A program made the position numbers and the translations under genes. From Thauera humireducens (lineage in GTDB: Bacteria; Pseudomonadota; Gammaproteobacteria; Burkholderiales; Rhodocyclaceae), in NCBI RefSeq assembly GCF_001051995.2, contig NZ_CP014646.1:2046001-2110000 (forward strand): DNA of 64,000 nucleotides, in the 5' to 3' direction. Positions 17,174 through 27,223 of the stretch are shown here, in pieces (the first letter of the stretch is position 1; every line of letters begins with the position of its first letter). Below the pieces are notes generated by a model, which was not told the origin of the DNA, searched no databases, and worked only from the letters and a program-made list of their open reading frames with translations.

Positions 17174-20137
17174 ATGGACGCCCCATCTTACGTGAAAGCC
17201 CCGCCACGGCGCCGCTTCGGCCTGCGCGAACGGCTGATGCTCGGCCTGCTGTTCGGGGCACTGGGCACGATCATCGTCGCCGTCGTCGGCTGGATCAGCT
17301 TCCAGCGCGTGGTCGGCAGCCAGCAGGCCATCGTCCGCGAGACCCTGCCCACCGCCGACGCCCTGCACGACGCGGTGCGCGGCAACGCCCGCCTGGCCGC
17401 CCTGGCCCCGCGCCTGGCGCGCGCCGACACCACCGGCGAGCTCCACCAGTTGCGCGCGACCCTGGATGCCGAACTGCCGCTGATCCGCGACCGCCTCGCA
17501 CGGCTCGACTCGCCGCACGTCGAACCCGAGTTGCGCGCGCGCCTGCAGGCAACCGGCGACACCCTGGCCGCCCGCCTCGGCATCATGGCCGACACCATCG
17601 CCGCCCGCCTGCAGGTTCGCGACGCACGTCTCGCCGCCGCCCGCGCCCTGCGCGACAGCATCGACGAGCTGGGTGCGCTCGCGCGGGCGCAGACCGACAA
17701 CGCCACCGCCCTGCTGGTGTCGACGCTGACCACGCTGCTGCAGGCCGAGACGGGCGCCCCCTCGACGCCAGCCTCCCTACCCGATCGCACCGCGGCAAGC
17801 GACCGCCTGCTCGACGTCGACCTCGACACCCTCGAGCGCATGCATGAACTCGTGCTCACCGCCCACGCCCTCGGCAGCCTCGTCGACCGTCTCGACGAAG
17901 TCGACACCCCCGCGCGGCTGCAGGAGGCGCGTGCCGCGTTCGACACCCAGCTCGCCTTGCTGGCGCGCCGGGTACGCGACGTCGCCGACCCGGGCGCCCG
18001 CGCGCAGGGCGAGACGCTGCACGCCACGCTCGCCGGCGCGACGGGGCCTGGCGGCGCCTTCGACATGCGCGGCGCAGAACTTGAACTGCGCGCCCGCAGC
18101 GAGTCCTCCCAGGCCGAGGTCGGCACGCTGACGACCGAACTCGACGCGCTGGCCGGCGAGCTGATCCATCGCGGCGGGCGCATCCTCGCCGAAGCCGGCC
18201 TGAGCGCCGAGCGCAGCGCCAGCTCGGGCGTACTGGCCTTCGGCGTGATCGGCGCGGCACTGTTGCTGGTCACCGCGCTGGTCCTCATCCAGGTCCTGCG
18301 CCGGCATACCCTCGGCCGCCTGCTGGCACTGGAGGAGGCGACGCTGGCACTGGCCAGCGGCAAGCGCGACGTGCGCATCGACACCGACGGCGACGACGAG
18401 CTGGCCTCGCTGTCCCGTGCGCTCGCCCGCTTCCGCGACGACGCCGTCGAGCGCGACCAGCTCGCCGCAGCCCTGCGCGTACAGCAACAGCAGCTCGAGC
18501 ACGAGGTCGCCGCCCGCACCGCGGAACTGCGCGACAGCAATGCCGCACTGGCACGCGAGACCGCCGAACACGCCGCAGCACGCCTCACCGCCGAGAAGGC
18601 CGACCGCGCCAAGACCGCCTTCCTCGGCACCGTGAGCCACGAACTGCGGACCCCGATGGCCGGCATCCTCGGCCTGCTGGAACTGCTCGAGGACACCGAC
18701 CCCGCGCCCGGGCAGCAGAAGTACCTCGAGCAGATCCGCTCGGCCGCGGTGCTGCTGCTCGAACTGCTGGAGGACATGCTCGACTTCGCCCGCATCGAGG
18801 CCGGCGGCGTGCAGGTGGAGAACACGCCCTTCAGCCTGCGCGACACGGTCAACGACGTGTTCGCGGTGCAGGGCACGCGGGCGGCGGCGCGCGGCCTGGC
18901 CCTGGTGGCCGACATCGACCCGGGCGTGCCCGACGCCCTGCTCGGCGACCGGCGCAAGCTCAGCCAGATCCTGCTGAACCTCGTCGGCAATGCGATCAAG
19001 TTCAGCGACGAAGGCGCCGTCACCGTGCGCATCGCACCGGGGACGCGACCCGACGGCCTGCGCTTCGCGGTCCAGGATCATGGCATCGGCATCGACCCGG
19101 CACGCCAGCGCGAGATCCTCGAGCCCTTCGTGCAGGTACGCGACAGCGGCCGCCACCACGGCGGCACCGGCCTCGGGCTGGCGGTGTGCAAGCGCCTGAT
19201 CGAGGCCATGGGCGGCGAGATCGCCATCGACAGCGCCCCCGGACAAGGCACGACGGTGAGCTTCGAATTTGCCTTCACGCCGGCTCCGGCACCGGCGTCC
19301 TCCAAGGCAAGCGCCGGTGCGGCGCCCGTGCAGCTTGCGCCAGGCCACACCGTGCTGCTGGTGGAGGACGACGCCGTCAATCGCATGGTGGTCGAGCGCT
19401 TCCTGCAGGCGCTCGACCAGCACCCGCTATGCGCCGGCGATATCCAGGCCGCGCTCGCGACCGTCGATCGGCACAGGCCGGACATCGCTCTCATCGACAT
19501 GAACCTGCCGGACGGCGACGGCCGCGAACTGCTGGCGCGCCTGCGCGCCCTGCCCGGCGTAGCACAGCTGCCCGCCGTGCTGATGTCCGCGCACGTGCCT
19601 GCGAACGAGGTGAAGGCCTTGCTCGATGCCGGCTTTGCCGCCTTCCTGCCCAAGCCCTTCACGCGCGCGCAACTGCAGGCCCTGCTCGCGCGCGTGCTGG
19701 GCGACGGCGCGGCGACAGCGCCCGAGCCGGATGGCGGCGACGCGCAGGCACCCGACGCACGTAATGCGGCAAGGCTGGAATGGGTCAGCGAGGACTTCCT
19801 GCGTACCGAACACGACGCGCTCGGCGATGCCGTGCTCGGCGAGATCGCAGCGGTCTTCGCGTCGCAGGGCGACACCCTCGTCAGCGCGCTGCTCGACGCC
19901 GCGCACGCGGGCGATGCCGGAGAGTGCCGCAGGCTGGCACACAAGCTGCGCGGTGCGGCGTCCAACCTCGGGCTGGAAGCCCTCCGGACACAAGCGGGAA
20001 GCCTGGAACAGGATCTCCTGGACGAGGCGCAGCACATCTCGCTCCCCGAGCGCGCGAGTGCCCTGCAGCAGACCTATCGCGAAACCGTCCGCGCGCTACG
20101 CGCCACACTGGCCCGGCTCGCCGACGACCGGCGCTGA
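17174..20137 (+). CDS. torS: Hybrid sensor histidine kinase of the TMAO system
   Basis: A 987-residue phosphorelay kinase. Order: TM1 (about 20-44), a long helical periplasmic sensor, TM2 (about 352-377), HAMP, a coiled coil, HisKA with His489 in SHELRTP, HATPase (NLVGNAIKF, DHGIGID, GTGLGLAVC), a receiver with Asp775 in ALIDMNLPDG, and an Hpt domain with His923 in AHKLRGAASNLG. This unorthodox H-D-H architecture is that of TorS, which signals to TorR on TMAO. It is flanked by torT (divergent) and torR (convergent, six bases away). No Shine-Dalgarno is visible at ATG 17174; GTG 17192 is a possible alternative. Confidence 0.92.
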   Translation: MDAPSYVKAPPRRRFGLRERLMLGLLFGALGTIIVAVVGWISFQRVVGSQQAIVRETLPTADALHDAVRGNARLAALAPRLARADTTGELHQLRATLDAELPLIRDRLARLDSPHVEPELRARLQATGDTLAARLGIMADTIAARLQVRDARLAAARALRDSIDELGALARAQTDNATALLVSTLTTLLQAETGAPSTPASLPDRTAASDRLLDVDLDTLERMHELVLTAHALGSLVDRLDEVDTPARLQEARAAFDTQLALLARRVRDVADPGARAQGETLHATLAGATGPGGAFDMRGAELELRARSESSQAEVGTLTTELDALAGELIHRGGRILAEAGLSAERSASSGVLAFGVIGAALLLVTALVLIQVLRRHTLGRLLALEEATLALASGKRDVRIDTDGDDELASLSRALARFRDDAVERDQLAAALRVQQQQLEHEVAARTAELRDSNAALARETAEHAAARLTAEKADRAKTAFLGTVSHELRTPMAGILGLLELLEDTDPAPGQQKYLEQIRSAAVLLLELLEDMLDFARIEAGGVQVENTPFSLRDTVNDVFAVQGTRAAARGLALVADIDPGVPDALLGDRRKLSQILLNLVGNAIKFSDEGAVTVRIAPGTRPDGLRFAVQDHGIGIDPARQREILEPFVQVRDSGRHHGGTGLGLAVCKRLIEAMGGEIAIDSAPGQGTTVSFEFAFTPAPAPASSKASAGAAPVQLAPGHTVLLVEDDAVNRMVVERFLQALDQHPLCAGDIQAALATVDRHRPDIALIDMNLPDGDGRELLARLRALPGVAQLPAVLMSAHVPANEVKALLDAGFAAFLPKPFTRAQLQALLARVLGDGAATAPEPDGGDAQAPDARNAARLEWVSEDFLRTEHDALGDAVLGEIAAVFASQGDTLVSALLDAAHAGDAGECRRLAHKLRGAASNLGLEALRTQAGSLEQDLLDEAQHISLPERASALQQTYRETVRALRATLARLADDRR

Positions 20138-20143
20138 GGCGCT

Positions 20144-20890
20144 TCAGGACGCGCGGGCCTGGACCTCGACCGCGAGGCGGTAGCCCTCGCCACGGACGGT
20201 GGTGATCAGCGAGTCGGACTCGCCTTCGGCGTCGATCTTGGTCCGCAGGCGACGCACGAGCACATCGATCGTGCGGTCCTGCGGATCCCAGTCATGCCCA
20301 TTGACGGCCCGCGACAGGCGGTCGCGGCTCATGACCTCGCCGGGGTGGCGCACCAGCAGGCCCAGCACCTCGAACTCGCCGCGCGTCAGGGCCACCTCGG
20401 CCCCTGCCCGGTCGAACAGCCGGCGGCGGGGAAGATCGAGCGTCCAGCCGGCAAAGCGGAACACCTCCGCGCGCTCGGCCGCCCGTCCCCCGGCACGCAG
20501 CTCGCCCGCCCGGCGCAACAGGCTCTTGACGCGGGCCAGCAGCTCGCGCGGATTGAAGGGCTTGGTGACGTAGTCGTCTGCGCCGACCTCGAGGCCGACA
20601 ATCTTATCCACGTCGTCGTTGCGGCTGGTGACGAGGATGATGCCGATCGCACCGTTACGTGCCCGCAGGTCGCGCGCCAGCGACAGGCCGTCCTGCCCGG
20701 GCAGGTTGATGTCGAGCAGCACGAGGTCGACCGGCGTGTGTGCCAGCGTCTGCCACAGCGCCTCGCCGTCCCCCGCCAGCAGGACGGTGTAGCCCTCCTG
20801 GCTGAAGTAGGCGCTCAGGCGGGCCTGGGTGACGAGATCGTCATCGACGACCAGCAAGGTGGGCGCGTGCGCATCGCGGGCGGGCTGCAT
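20144..20890 (-). CDS. torR: OmpR-family response regulator of the TMAO system
   Basis: A 248-residue regulator. The receiver occupies residues 10-125 (acidic triad in VVDDD, phospho-Asp60 in LLDINLPGQDG, Thr in VTSR, Lys in TKPF), and a winged-helix DNA-binding domain lies at about 150-245 (TRGEFEVLGLL, RTIDVLVRRLRTKI, TTVRGEGYRL). Position next to torS makes it the cognate TorR, which should bind upstream of torA. ATG 20890 is preferred over an upstream in-frame ATG at 20944 because it aligns with OmpR-type N-termini. It lies 32 bp downstream of gabD on the same strand and may receive read-through. Confidence 0.88.
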   Translation of the reverse strand: MQPARDAHAPTLLVVDDDLVTQARLSAYFSQEGYTVLLAGDGEALWQTLAHTPVDLVLLDINLPGQDGLSLARDLRARNGAIGIILVTSRNDDVDKIVGLEVGADDYVTKPFNPRELLARVKSLLRRAGELRAGGRAAERAEVFRFAGWTLDLPRRRLFDRAGAEVALTRGEFEVLGLLVRHPGEVMSRDRLSRAVNGHDWDPQDRTIDVLVRRLRTKIDAEGESDSLITTVRGEGYRLAVEVQARAS

Positions 20891-20922
20891 GGCGTTGCCT
20901 ATCGGGCGAGACAGGATCCGGA

Positions 20923-22380
20923 CTAGCGGATCCCGCCCATGCACAGGTACTTGATCTCGACGAAGTCGTCGATGCCGTACTTCGAGCCTTCACGGCCGAT
21001 GCCGGACTCCTTGACGCCACCGAAGGGCGCGACCTCGGTCGAGATGATGCCTTCGTTGATGCCGACGATGCCGTACTCCAGGCCCTCGGCCACGCGCCAC
21101 ACGCGGGCGATGTCGCGCGCGTAGAAATAGGCGGCCAAGCCGAACTCGGTGTCGTTGGCCATGCGGATGGCCTCGTCCTCGGTGTGGAAGCGGAACAGCG
21201 GCGCCACCGGGCCGAAGATCTCCTCGCGCGCGATGCGCATCGCCGGCGTCAGCCCGGTGACGATGGTGGGCTCGAAGAAGGTGCCGCCCAGCGCATGGCG
21301 CTTGCCGCCGCAGACGATCTTCGCGCCCTTGGCCACCGCGTCACCCAGCAGTTCCTCGACCTTCGCGACGGCATCGGCGTTGATCAGCGGGCCCTGCTGC
21401 ACGTCGCCCGACAGGCCGGGGCCGACCTTGAGCTTCGCCACCGCCTCGGCCAGCCTGGCGGCGAAGGCGTCGTAGATGCCGTCCTGCACCAGCAGGCGGT
21501 TGGCGCACACGCAGGTCTGGCCGGCGTTGCGGTACTTGGAGGCCATCGCCCCGGCCACCGCGGCGTCGAGGTCGGCATCATCGAAAACGATGAAGGGGGC
21601 GTTGCCGCCCAGTTCGAGCGCGACCTTCTTCACCGTGTCGGCCGACTGGCGCATCAGCAGCTTGCCGACCTCGGTCGAACCGGTGAAGGAGAGCTTGCGT
21701 ACGATCGGGTTGGCCGTCAGCTCGCCACCGACTTCGGCCGCCTTCATGGTCGTGACGATGTTGAGCACGCCCTTTGGCAGGCCGGCACGCTCGGCCAGCT
21801 CGGCCAACGCCAGCGCGCACAGGGGCGTGTCCTCGGCCGGCTTGATCACCATCGTGCAGCCGGCAGCCAGCGCGGGGCCCGCCTTGCGCGTGATCATCGC
21901 GATCGGGAAGTTCCACGGCGTGATCGCCGCGACCACGCCAATCGGCTCCTTGAGCACGAGGATGCGCTTGTCGGCGCCATGGGCGGGAATCACGTCGCCA
22001 TAGACGCGCTTGCCCTCCTCGGCGAACCACTCGATGAACGAAGCGCCGTACGCGACTTCGCCGCGCGCCTCGGCCAGGGGCTTGCCCTGCTCCGAGGTCA
22101 TCAGCACCGCCAGATCCTCCTGGTGGGCCATGATCAGCTCGAACCACTTGCGCAGGATCGCCGCGCGCTCCTTTGCGGTACGCGCACGCCATGCCGGCAG
22201 GGCCGCCGCCGCGGCCTCGATGGCGCGCCGGGTTTCGGCCGCGCCCATGTCGGGCACGCTCGCCAGCACGCCGCCATTCGCGGGGTTGAGGACATCGAAG
22301 CGGGCGCCATCGTCCGCCTCTGTCCAGGCGCCATCGATGTAGGCACGTGTGCGCAGCAGGGTGTCGTCTTTCATTCGCAT
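20923..22380 (-). CDS. gabD: NAD(P)-dependent succinate-semialdehyde dehydrogenase
   Basis: A 485-residue aldehyde dehydrogenase of GabD length. ITPWNFPIAMITRK gives the cofactor-site Asn, FTGSTEVGKLL the dinucleotide loop, and LELGGNAPFIVFDDAD the catalytic Glu. NAGQTCVCANR carries the nucleophilic Cys followed by a second Cys two residues later, as in SSADHs with a redox switch. It oxidises succinate semialdehyde to succinate. ATG 22380 is chosen because GGAG lies nine bases upstream. It follows aroG by 50 bp on the same strand, a pairing with no obvious pathway logic. Confidence 0.88.
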   Translation of the reverse strand: MRMKDDTLLRTRAYIDGAWTEADDGARFDVLNPANGGVLASVPDMGAAETRRAIEAAAAALPAWRARTAKERAAILRKWFELIMAHQEDLAVLMTSEQGKPLAEARGEVAYGASFIEWFAEEGKRVYGDVIPAHGADKRILVLKEPIGVVAAITPWNFPIAMITRKAGPALAAGCTMVIKPAEDTPLCALALAELAERAGLPKGVLNIVTTMKAAEVGGELTANPIVRKLSFTGSTEVGKLLMRQSADTVKKVALELGGNAPFIVFDDADLDAAVAGAMASKYRNAGQTCVCANRLLVQDGIYDAFAARLAEAVAKLKVGPGLSGDVQQGPLINADAVAKVEELLGDAVAKGAKIVCGGKRHALGGTFFEPTIVTGLTPAMRIAREEIFGPVAPLFRFHTEDEAIRMANDTEFGLAAYFYARDIARVWRVAEGLEYGIVGINEGIISTEVAPFGGVKESGIGREGSKYGIDDFVEIKYLCMGGIR

Positions 22381-22430
22381 TGGCTGCAGCTCCGAGAGTT
22401 CGTCCGTTCCGGGGGTGGCGTGCGTCGCGC

Positions 22431-23534
22431 TCACTCGAACTGCGCCGCGCGCTTCACGCGGCGCTGACGCACGCCTTCGGCCAGGGTGTCGAGCACCAGC
22501 AGGCTGTCTTCCCAGCCGATGCAGGCGTCGGTGATGCTCTTGCCGTACTCGAGCGCCTTGCCCGGCACCAGATCCTGGCGCCCTTCCTTGAGGTGGGACT
22601 CGACCATCACGCCGATGATGCGGTCCTCGCCCGCCGCCATCTGCGCGGCGACGTCGTTCGCCACCTCGATCTGCAGGCGGTGCTGCTTGCGGCTGTTGGC
22701 ATGCGAGAAGTCGATCATCACCTTGCCCTGCACGCCGCTGGCGGCGAGCTCCTTGCACGCGGTGTCGACGCTGGCGGCATCGTAGTTCGGGGCCTTGCCA
22801 CCGCGCAGGATGACGTGGCAGTCCTCGTTGCCGCGGGTCGACACGATGGCCGAGTGGCCGGCCTTGGTCACCGACAGGAAATGGTGCGGCGACTGCGCGG
22901 CCTTGATGGCATCGACCGCGATGCGCACGTTGCCGTCGGTGCCGTTCTTGAAGCCGACCGGGCAGGACAGGCCGGAAGCGAGCTCGCGGTGCACCTGGCT
23001 CTCGGTGGTGCGAGCGCCGATCGCGCCCCAGGAGATCAGGTCGCCGATGTACTGCGGCGTGATCATGTCGAGGAACTCGGTGCCCGCCGGCAGGCCCAGC
23101 TCGTTGATCTCCCACAGGAGCTTGCGCGCCAGACGCACGCCGTCGTTGATGCGGTAGCTGTTGTCGAGGCCGGGATCGTTGATCAGGCCCTTCCAGCCCA
23201 CGGTGGTGCGCGGCTTCTCGAAGTAGACGCGCATCACGACGAGCAGGTCGTCTTTCAGGCGCTCGGCCTCGGCCTTGAGCTTGCCGGCGTACGCCATCGC
23301 GGCTTCCGGATCGTGGATCGAACAGGGGCCGATCACGACCAGCAGGCGGTCGTCCGCGCCGTACAGGATGCGGTGGATCGACTGGCGTGCCTCGAACGCG
23401 ACTTCGGCCGCCTTCGGCGTAGCCGGGAACTCGCGCAGCACGTGGGAAGGCGGCACGAGCTCCTTGATCTCCTGGATGCGGACATCGTCGATGTGGATCT
23501 TGTTCGAAGCGGGCATGTCGAAACTCTGCGTCAT
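22431..23534 (-). CDS. aroG: 3-deoxy-7-phosphoheptulonate (DAHP) synthase, class I
   Basis: A 367-residue enzyme condensing PEP and erythrose 4-phosphate, the first step of the shikimate pathway. VIGPCSIHDP holds the metal-binding Cys and the PEP loop. Further landmarks are RVYFEKPRTTVGWKGLINDP, GFKNGTDGN, and DFSHANSRKQ with the metal His. N-terminal residues 1-50 resemble the regulatory extension of aromatic-amino-acid-inhibited isozymes. Which amino acid inhibits it cannot be told from sequence, so the G/F/H suffix is nominal. A second possible start, MPASNKIH, is at 23516. Confidence 0.9.
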   Translation of the reverse strand: MTQSFDMPASNKIHIDDVRIQEIKELVPPSHVLREFPATPKAAEVAFEARQSIHRILYGADDRLLVVIGPCSIHDPEAAMAYAGKLKAEAERLKDDLLVVMRVYFEKPRTTVGWKGLINDPGLDNSYRINDGVRLARKLLWEINELGLPAGTEFLDMITPQYIGDLISWGAIGARTTESQVHRELASGLSCPVGFKNGTDGNVRIAVDAIKAAQSPHHFLSVTKAGHSAIVSTRGNEDCHVILRGGKAPNYDAASVDTACKELAASGVQGKVMIDFSHANSRKQHRLQIEVANDVAAQMAAGEDRIIGVMVESHLKEGRQDLVPGKALEYGKSITDACIGWEDSLLVLDTLAEGVRQRRVKRAAQFE

Positions 23535-23621
23535 GACTAGGGGTAGCGCGCGATTCTAGCTGAAATCGCCACCACCCCGCCCTGCGACCTCGTAATAACA
23601 CTTATAGGCTGAACCGACCGG

Positions 23622-23650
23622 CGGTTTCAGCGTCTGTTCGTACGGTTTCA
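23622..23650. repeat. Direct repeat CGGTTTCA x2 upstream of msrP
   Basis: CGGTTTCA occurs at 23622-23629 and 23643-23650, exactly 21 bp (two helical turns) apart. A third, imperfect inverted copy (GCTGAACCG) begins at 23608. All lie 39-81 bp before the msrP ATG, in the interval divergent from aroG. This spacing suits a dimeric activator, but no regulator is identified. Confidence 0.45.
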
Positions 23651-23688
23651 TCGTTTTTCCTGCCAACCACACGCCAGGCACATCTGCC

Positions 23689-24627
<939 letters not shown>

Positions 24628-24716
24628 CCCCCGCGACCGCCGTGCCGGCAGGCTTGCGAACGGCTGCCCGGCGCGGACAATGCAGCCCGCAACCACACGA
24701 TAGAGCGTCTCCCGCA

Positions 24717-25397
24717 ATGCCCACTTTCCTGCGCGCGCCCTCCGGCGCGCAGATTGCCCTGATCAAGGCGGTCGTCTTCCTGATCTGCCTGCTGCCTGCC
24801 CTGAACCTCGCGCTCGGGTGGTACGAGGACGCCCTCGGCGCCAACCCGATCGAGACCATCACCCGCGCCAGCGGCGAATGGACGCTGCGCTTCCTGCTGA
24901 TCACGCTCGCCGTCACCCCGCTGCGCCGCTACACCGGCCTGCACTGGCTGCTGCGCCTGCGCCGCATGCTCGGGCTCTTCGCCTTTGCCTATGGCGCAGC
25001 GCACCTGACGACCTACCTCTGGCTGGACCAGTTCTTCGACTGGCAGGCGATCGCCAACGACATCCTCGAGCGCCCCTTCATCACCGTGGGATTCGCCGCC
25101 TTCGTGCTGCTGATCCCGCTCGCGGCGACCTCGAACAGTTTCGCCATCCGCAAGCTGGGTGGCCGGCGCTGGCAATCCCTCCACCGCTCGAGCTACGCGA
25201 TCGCCATCCTCGGCGTGGTGCATTTCTGGTGGCTGGTGAAGGCCGACCTGCTCGAACCGCTCGTCTATGCGCTGATCCTGGCGGTGCTGCTCGGCCTGCG
25301 CGCCTGGTGGCGCGAACTCGAACGGCGGCGTCAGCTGTCGGTGCCGCCGCCAGCCAAGCATCTCGAGCGGCCGGTCATCCGCATCGTGCCGAAGTAG
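24717..25397 (+). CDS. msrQ: Haem-binding membrane subunit of the MsrPQ system
   Basis: A 226-residue b-type cytochrome of the ferric-reductase-like transmembrane family (YedZ). Six hydrophobic helices are visible. Haem-ligand His residues are plausible in the helix containing AYGAAHLTTYLW, in LHRSSYAIAILG, and in GVVHFWWLVKAD. It passes electrons from the quinol pool or a flavin reductase to MsrP in the periplasm. ATG 24717 gives a normal N-terminus; the Shine-Dalgarno is poor, so coupling to msrP translation is possible. Confidence 0.92.
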   Translation: MPTFLRAPSGAQIALIKAVVFLICLLPALNLALGWYEDALGANPIETITRASGEWTLRFLLITLAVTPLRRYTGLHWLLRLRRMLGLFAFAYGAAHLTTYLWLDQFFDWQAIANDILERPFITVGFAAFVLLIPLAATSNSFAIRKLGGRRWQSLHRSSYAIAILGVVHFWWLVKADLLEPLVYALILAVLLGLRAWWRELERRRQLSVPPPAKHLERPVIRIVPK

Positions 25398-25431
25398 ACC
25401 GACTCAAGTAGGCCGCCTCAAGTAAGCCACC

Positions 25432-26583
25432 TCAGGCGCCCCGCACGCCCAGCCGCCACAACGAGGTGATTTCGGCCGCGCGCGCCTTGTAGAGCGGATC
25501 GGTCTCGTCCGCAGCCTTGCCGTGGCGCGGGCGGATGTCGTCGCGGCCAAGGACCTTCAGTCCCGCGGCTTCGATCCAGCCAAGCAGTTCGTCTCGGCTG
25601 CGCAGGCCGAGATGCTCGGCGAGATCCGACAGGATCAGCCAGCCCTCGCCGCCCTCCTCCAGGTGCGCGGCCAGCCCGCTCAAGAAGCCGCGCAGCATGC
25701 GGCTGTCGGGGTCGTAGACCGCCTGCTCCACCGCAGCGGTCGGCTTGGCCGGCACCCAGGGCGGATTGCACACCACCAGGGGCGCACGACCCGGCGGAAA
25801 GAGGTCGGCCTCGGTCACCTCGACACGAGCGTCGAGCCCGAGGCGGGCGAGGTTGTCGCGCGCACAGCCCAGCGCCCGCGGCGACAGATCGGTGGCGACC
25901 ACCTGCTGCACGCCGCGGCGCGCGAGCAGCGCGGCGATGACGCCGGTGCCGGCACCGATGTCGAAGGCCCGCGCCGTTGAAGGCAGCGGCGCGCGCGCGA
26001 TGAGGTCGAGGTACTCGCCGCGGATCGGCGAGAACACGCCATACCAGGGATGGATGCGGTCGCCGAGCGCCGGCACCATCACGCCCTTGCGCCGCCACTC
26101 GTGCGCGCCGATCAGGCCCAGCAGCTCGCGCAGCGCAAGCACGAAGGGCGCCTGCAGCAAGGCGGCGTGCTCGTCGCCGAAGGCTTCGGCCAGCGCCTCG
26201 CGCACCTCGGGCGCCCGCCGCAGCGCGATGCGTCCGCCCGCCTCGACCGGGATCAGCAGCATGCCCAGCGTGCGGGCGCGCTGCGCCTGCGCCATGCGGT
26301 GCAGATGGAAGCTTTCGGCGAACGGGCGCGCCTTGTCGGCTCCCTTCTTCGGCCGACGGTCGGCACGCCGCGCCATCGCCTGCAGCAGCTGGCGGGCGTT
26401 GTGATAGTCGCCCCGCCACAGCAGCGCCGTGCCTTCGCAGGCCAGGCGCCAGGCAGCGTCCGCCGTCATCGTGTCGTCGGCCACGACCACCCGTCTGGGG
26501 GCCGGCTGGCCGTTCTCGGAACGCCAGGCGGCGCCGTGCGGGGTGTCGCCCTCGGTCCAGTGCAACTGCGGTTGTTCGCTCAC
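25432..26583 (-). CDS. Class I SAM-dependent methyltransferase with NPPW motif
   Basis: A 383-residue protein. The first 180 or so residues are a helical N-terminal domain of unknown role; residues about 185-380 form a Rossmann methyltransferase. Motif I is FDIGAGTGVIAALLA and the catalytic motif IV is VVCNPPWVP. The NPP(Y/W) motif indicates N-methylation of a nucleobase or a protein Gln/Asn, as in RlmG, RsmC or PrmC, rather than O- or C-methylation. GTG 26583 begins five bases after the mog stop, so the two are co-transcribed. Substrate not assignable here. Confidence 0.78.
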   Translation of the reverse strand: MSEQPQLHWTEGDTPHGAAWRSENGQPAPRRVVVADDTMTADAAWRLACEGTALLWRGDYHNARQLLQAMARRADRRPKKGADKARPFAESFHLHRMAQAQRARTLGMLLIPVEAGGRIALRRAPEVREALAEAFGDEHAALLQAPFVLALRELLGLIGAHEWRRKGVMVPALGDRIHPWYGVFSPIRGEYLDLIARAPLPSTARAFDIGAGTGVIAALLARRGVQQVVATDLSPRALGCARDNLARLGLDARVEVTEADLFPPGRAPLVVCNPPWVPAKPTAAVEQAVYDPDSRMLRGFLSGLAAHLEEGGEGWLILSDLAEHLGLRSRDELLGWIEAAGLKVLGRDDIRPRHGKAADETDPLYKARAAEITSLWRLGVRGA

Positions 26584-26588
26584 GCCGG

Positions 26589-27179
26589 TCAGGCCTGCTT
26601 CGGCCGGATCGCGTGCTTGGGGCGGAAGGCCTTGATCACAGCGTCGTCCGTTTCGATGTAAGGCCCGCCGATGAGGTCGATGCAGTACGGCACGGCGGCG
26701 AAGATGCCGACGTGGCGCACAGTGCCGTCGGCGTCGCGCACTCCCTCGAGCGTCTCGCGGATCGACTTGGGCTGGCCCGGCAGGTTGATGATCAGGCAGC
26801 GACCGCGGATGACCGCGACCTGGCGCGACAGGATGGCGGTGGGCACGAAGTTGAGGCTGATGCGGCGCATCTCCTCGCCGAAGCCCGGCATCTCCTTGTC
26901 GGCGATGGCGAGCGTGGCCTCGGGTGTGACGTCGCGCACCGCAGGGCCCGTGCCGCCAGTGGTCAGCACGAGGTTGCAGCCGGCGGTATCGACGAGGTCG
27001 ACCAGCGTTCGCTCGATCAGCGGACGCTCGTCCGGGATCAGCCGGGTCTCGGCGCACCAGGGCGAGGTCAGCGCCTTGCCGAGCCAGTCCTTCAGCGCGG
27101 GAATGCCCTGGTCTTCATATGTGCCGTCGGAGGCGCGGTCGCTGATCGACACGAGGCCGATGCGGATGTGTTCGCTCAT
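26589..27179 (-). CDS. mog: Molybdopterin adenylyltransferase
   Basis: A 196-residue MogA/MoaB-fold enzyme that adenylylates molybdopterin before metal insertion by MoeA. Recognisable are IGLVSISDRASDGTYEDQGI at the N-terminus, LVLTTGGTGPAVRDVTPEA (the GGTG pterin-binding loop), and INLPGQPKSIRETLEG. It serves the molybdoenzymes encoded in this window (TorA, MsrP). It lies in a same-strand run darP-mog-methyltransferase, 44 bp after darP. Confidence 0.93.
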   Translation of the reverse strand: MSEHIRIGLVSISDRASDGTYEDQGIPALKDWLGKALTSPWCAETRLIPDERPLIERTLVDLVDTAGCNLVLTTGGTGPAVRDVTPEATLAIADKEMPGFGEEMRRISLNFVPTAILSRQVAVIRGRCLIINLPGQPKSIRETLEGVRDADGTVRHVGIFAAVPYCIDLIGGPYIETDDAVIKAFRPKHAIRPKQA

Positions 27180-27223
27180 GGATTCAGTCTCGCTATCAAA
27201 GGTCGAACGGGAGGTACGCGGTC

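Noticed and set aside
20100-20160. Frame disruption or fusion at the close torS/torR junction
   Set aside because: Both stops are intact, the genes are convergent and six bases apart, and both proteins have complete domains.
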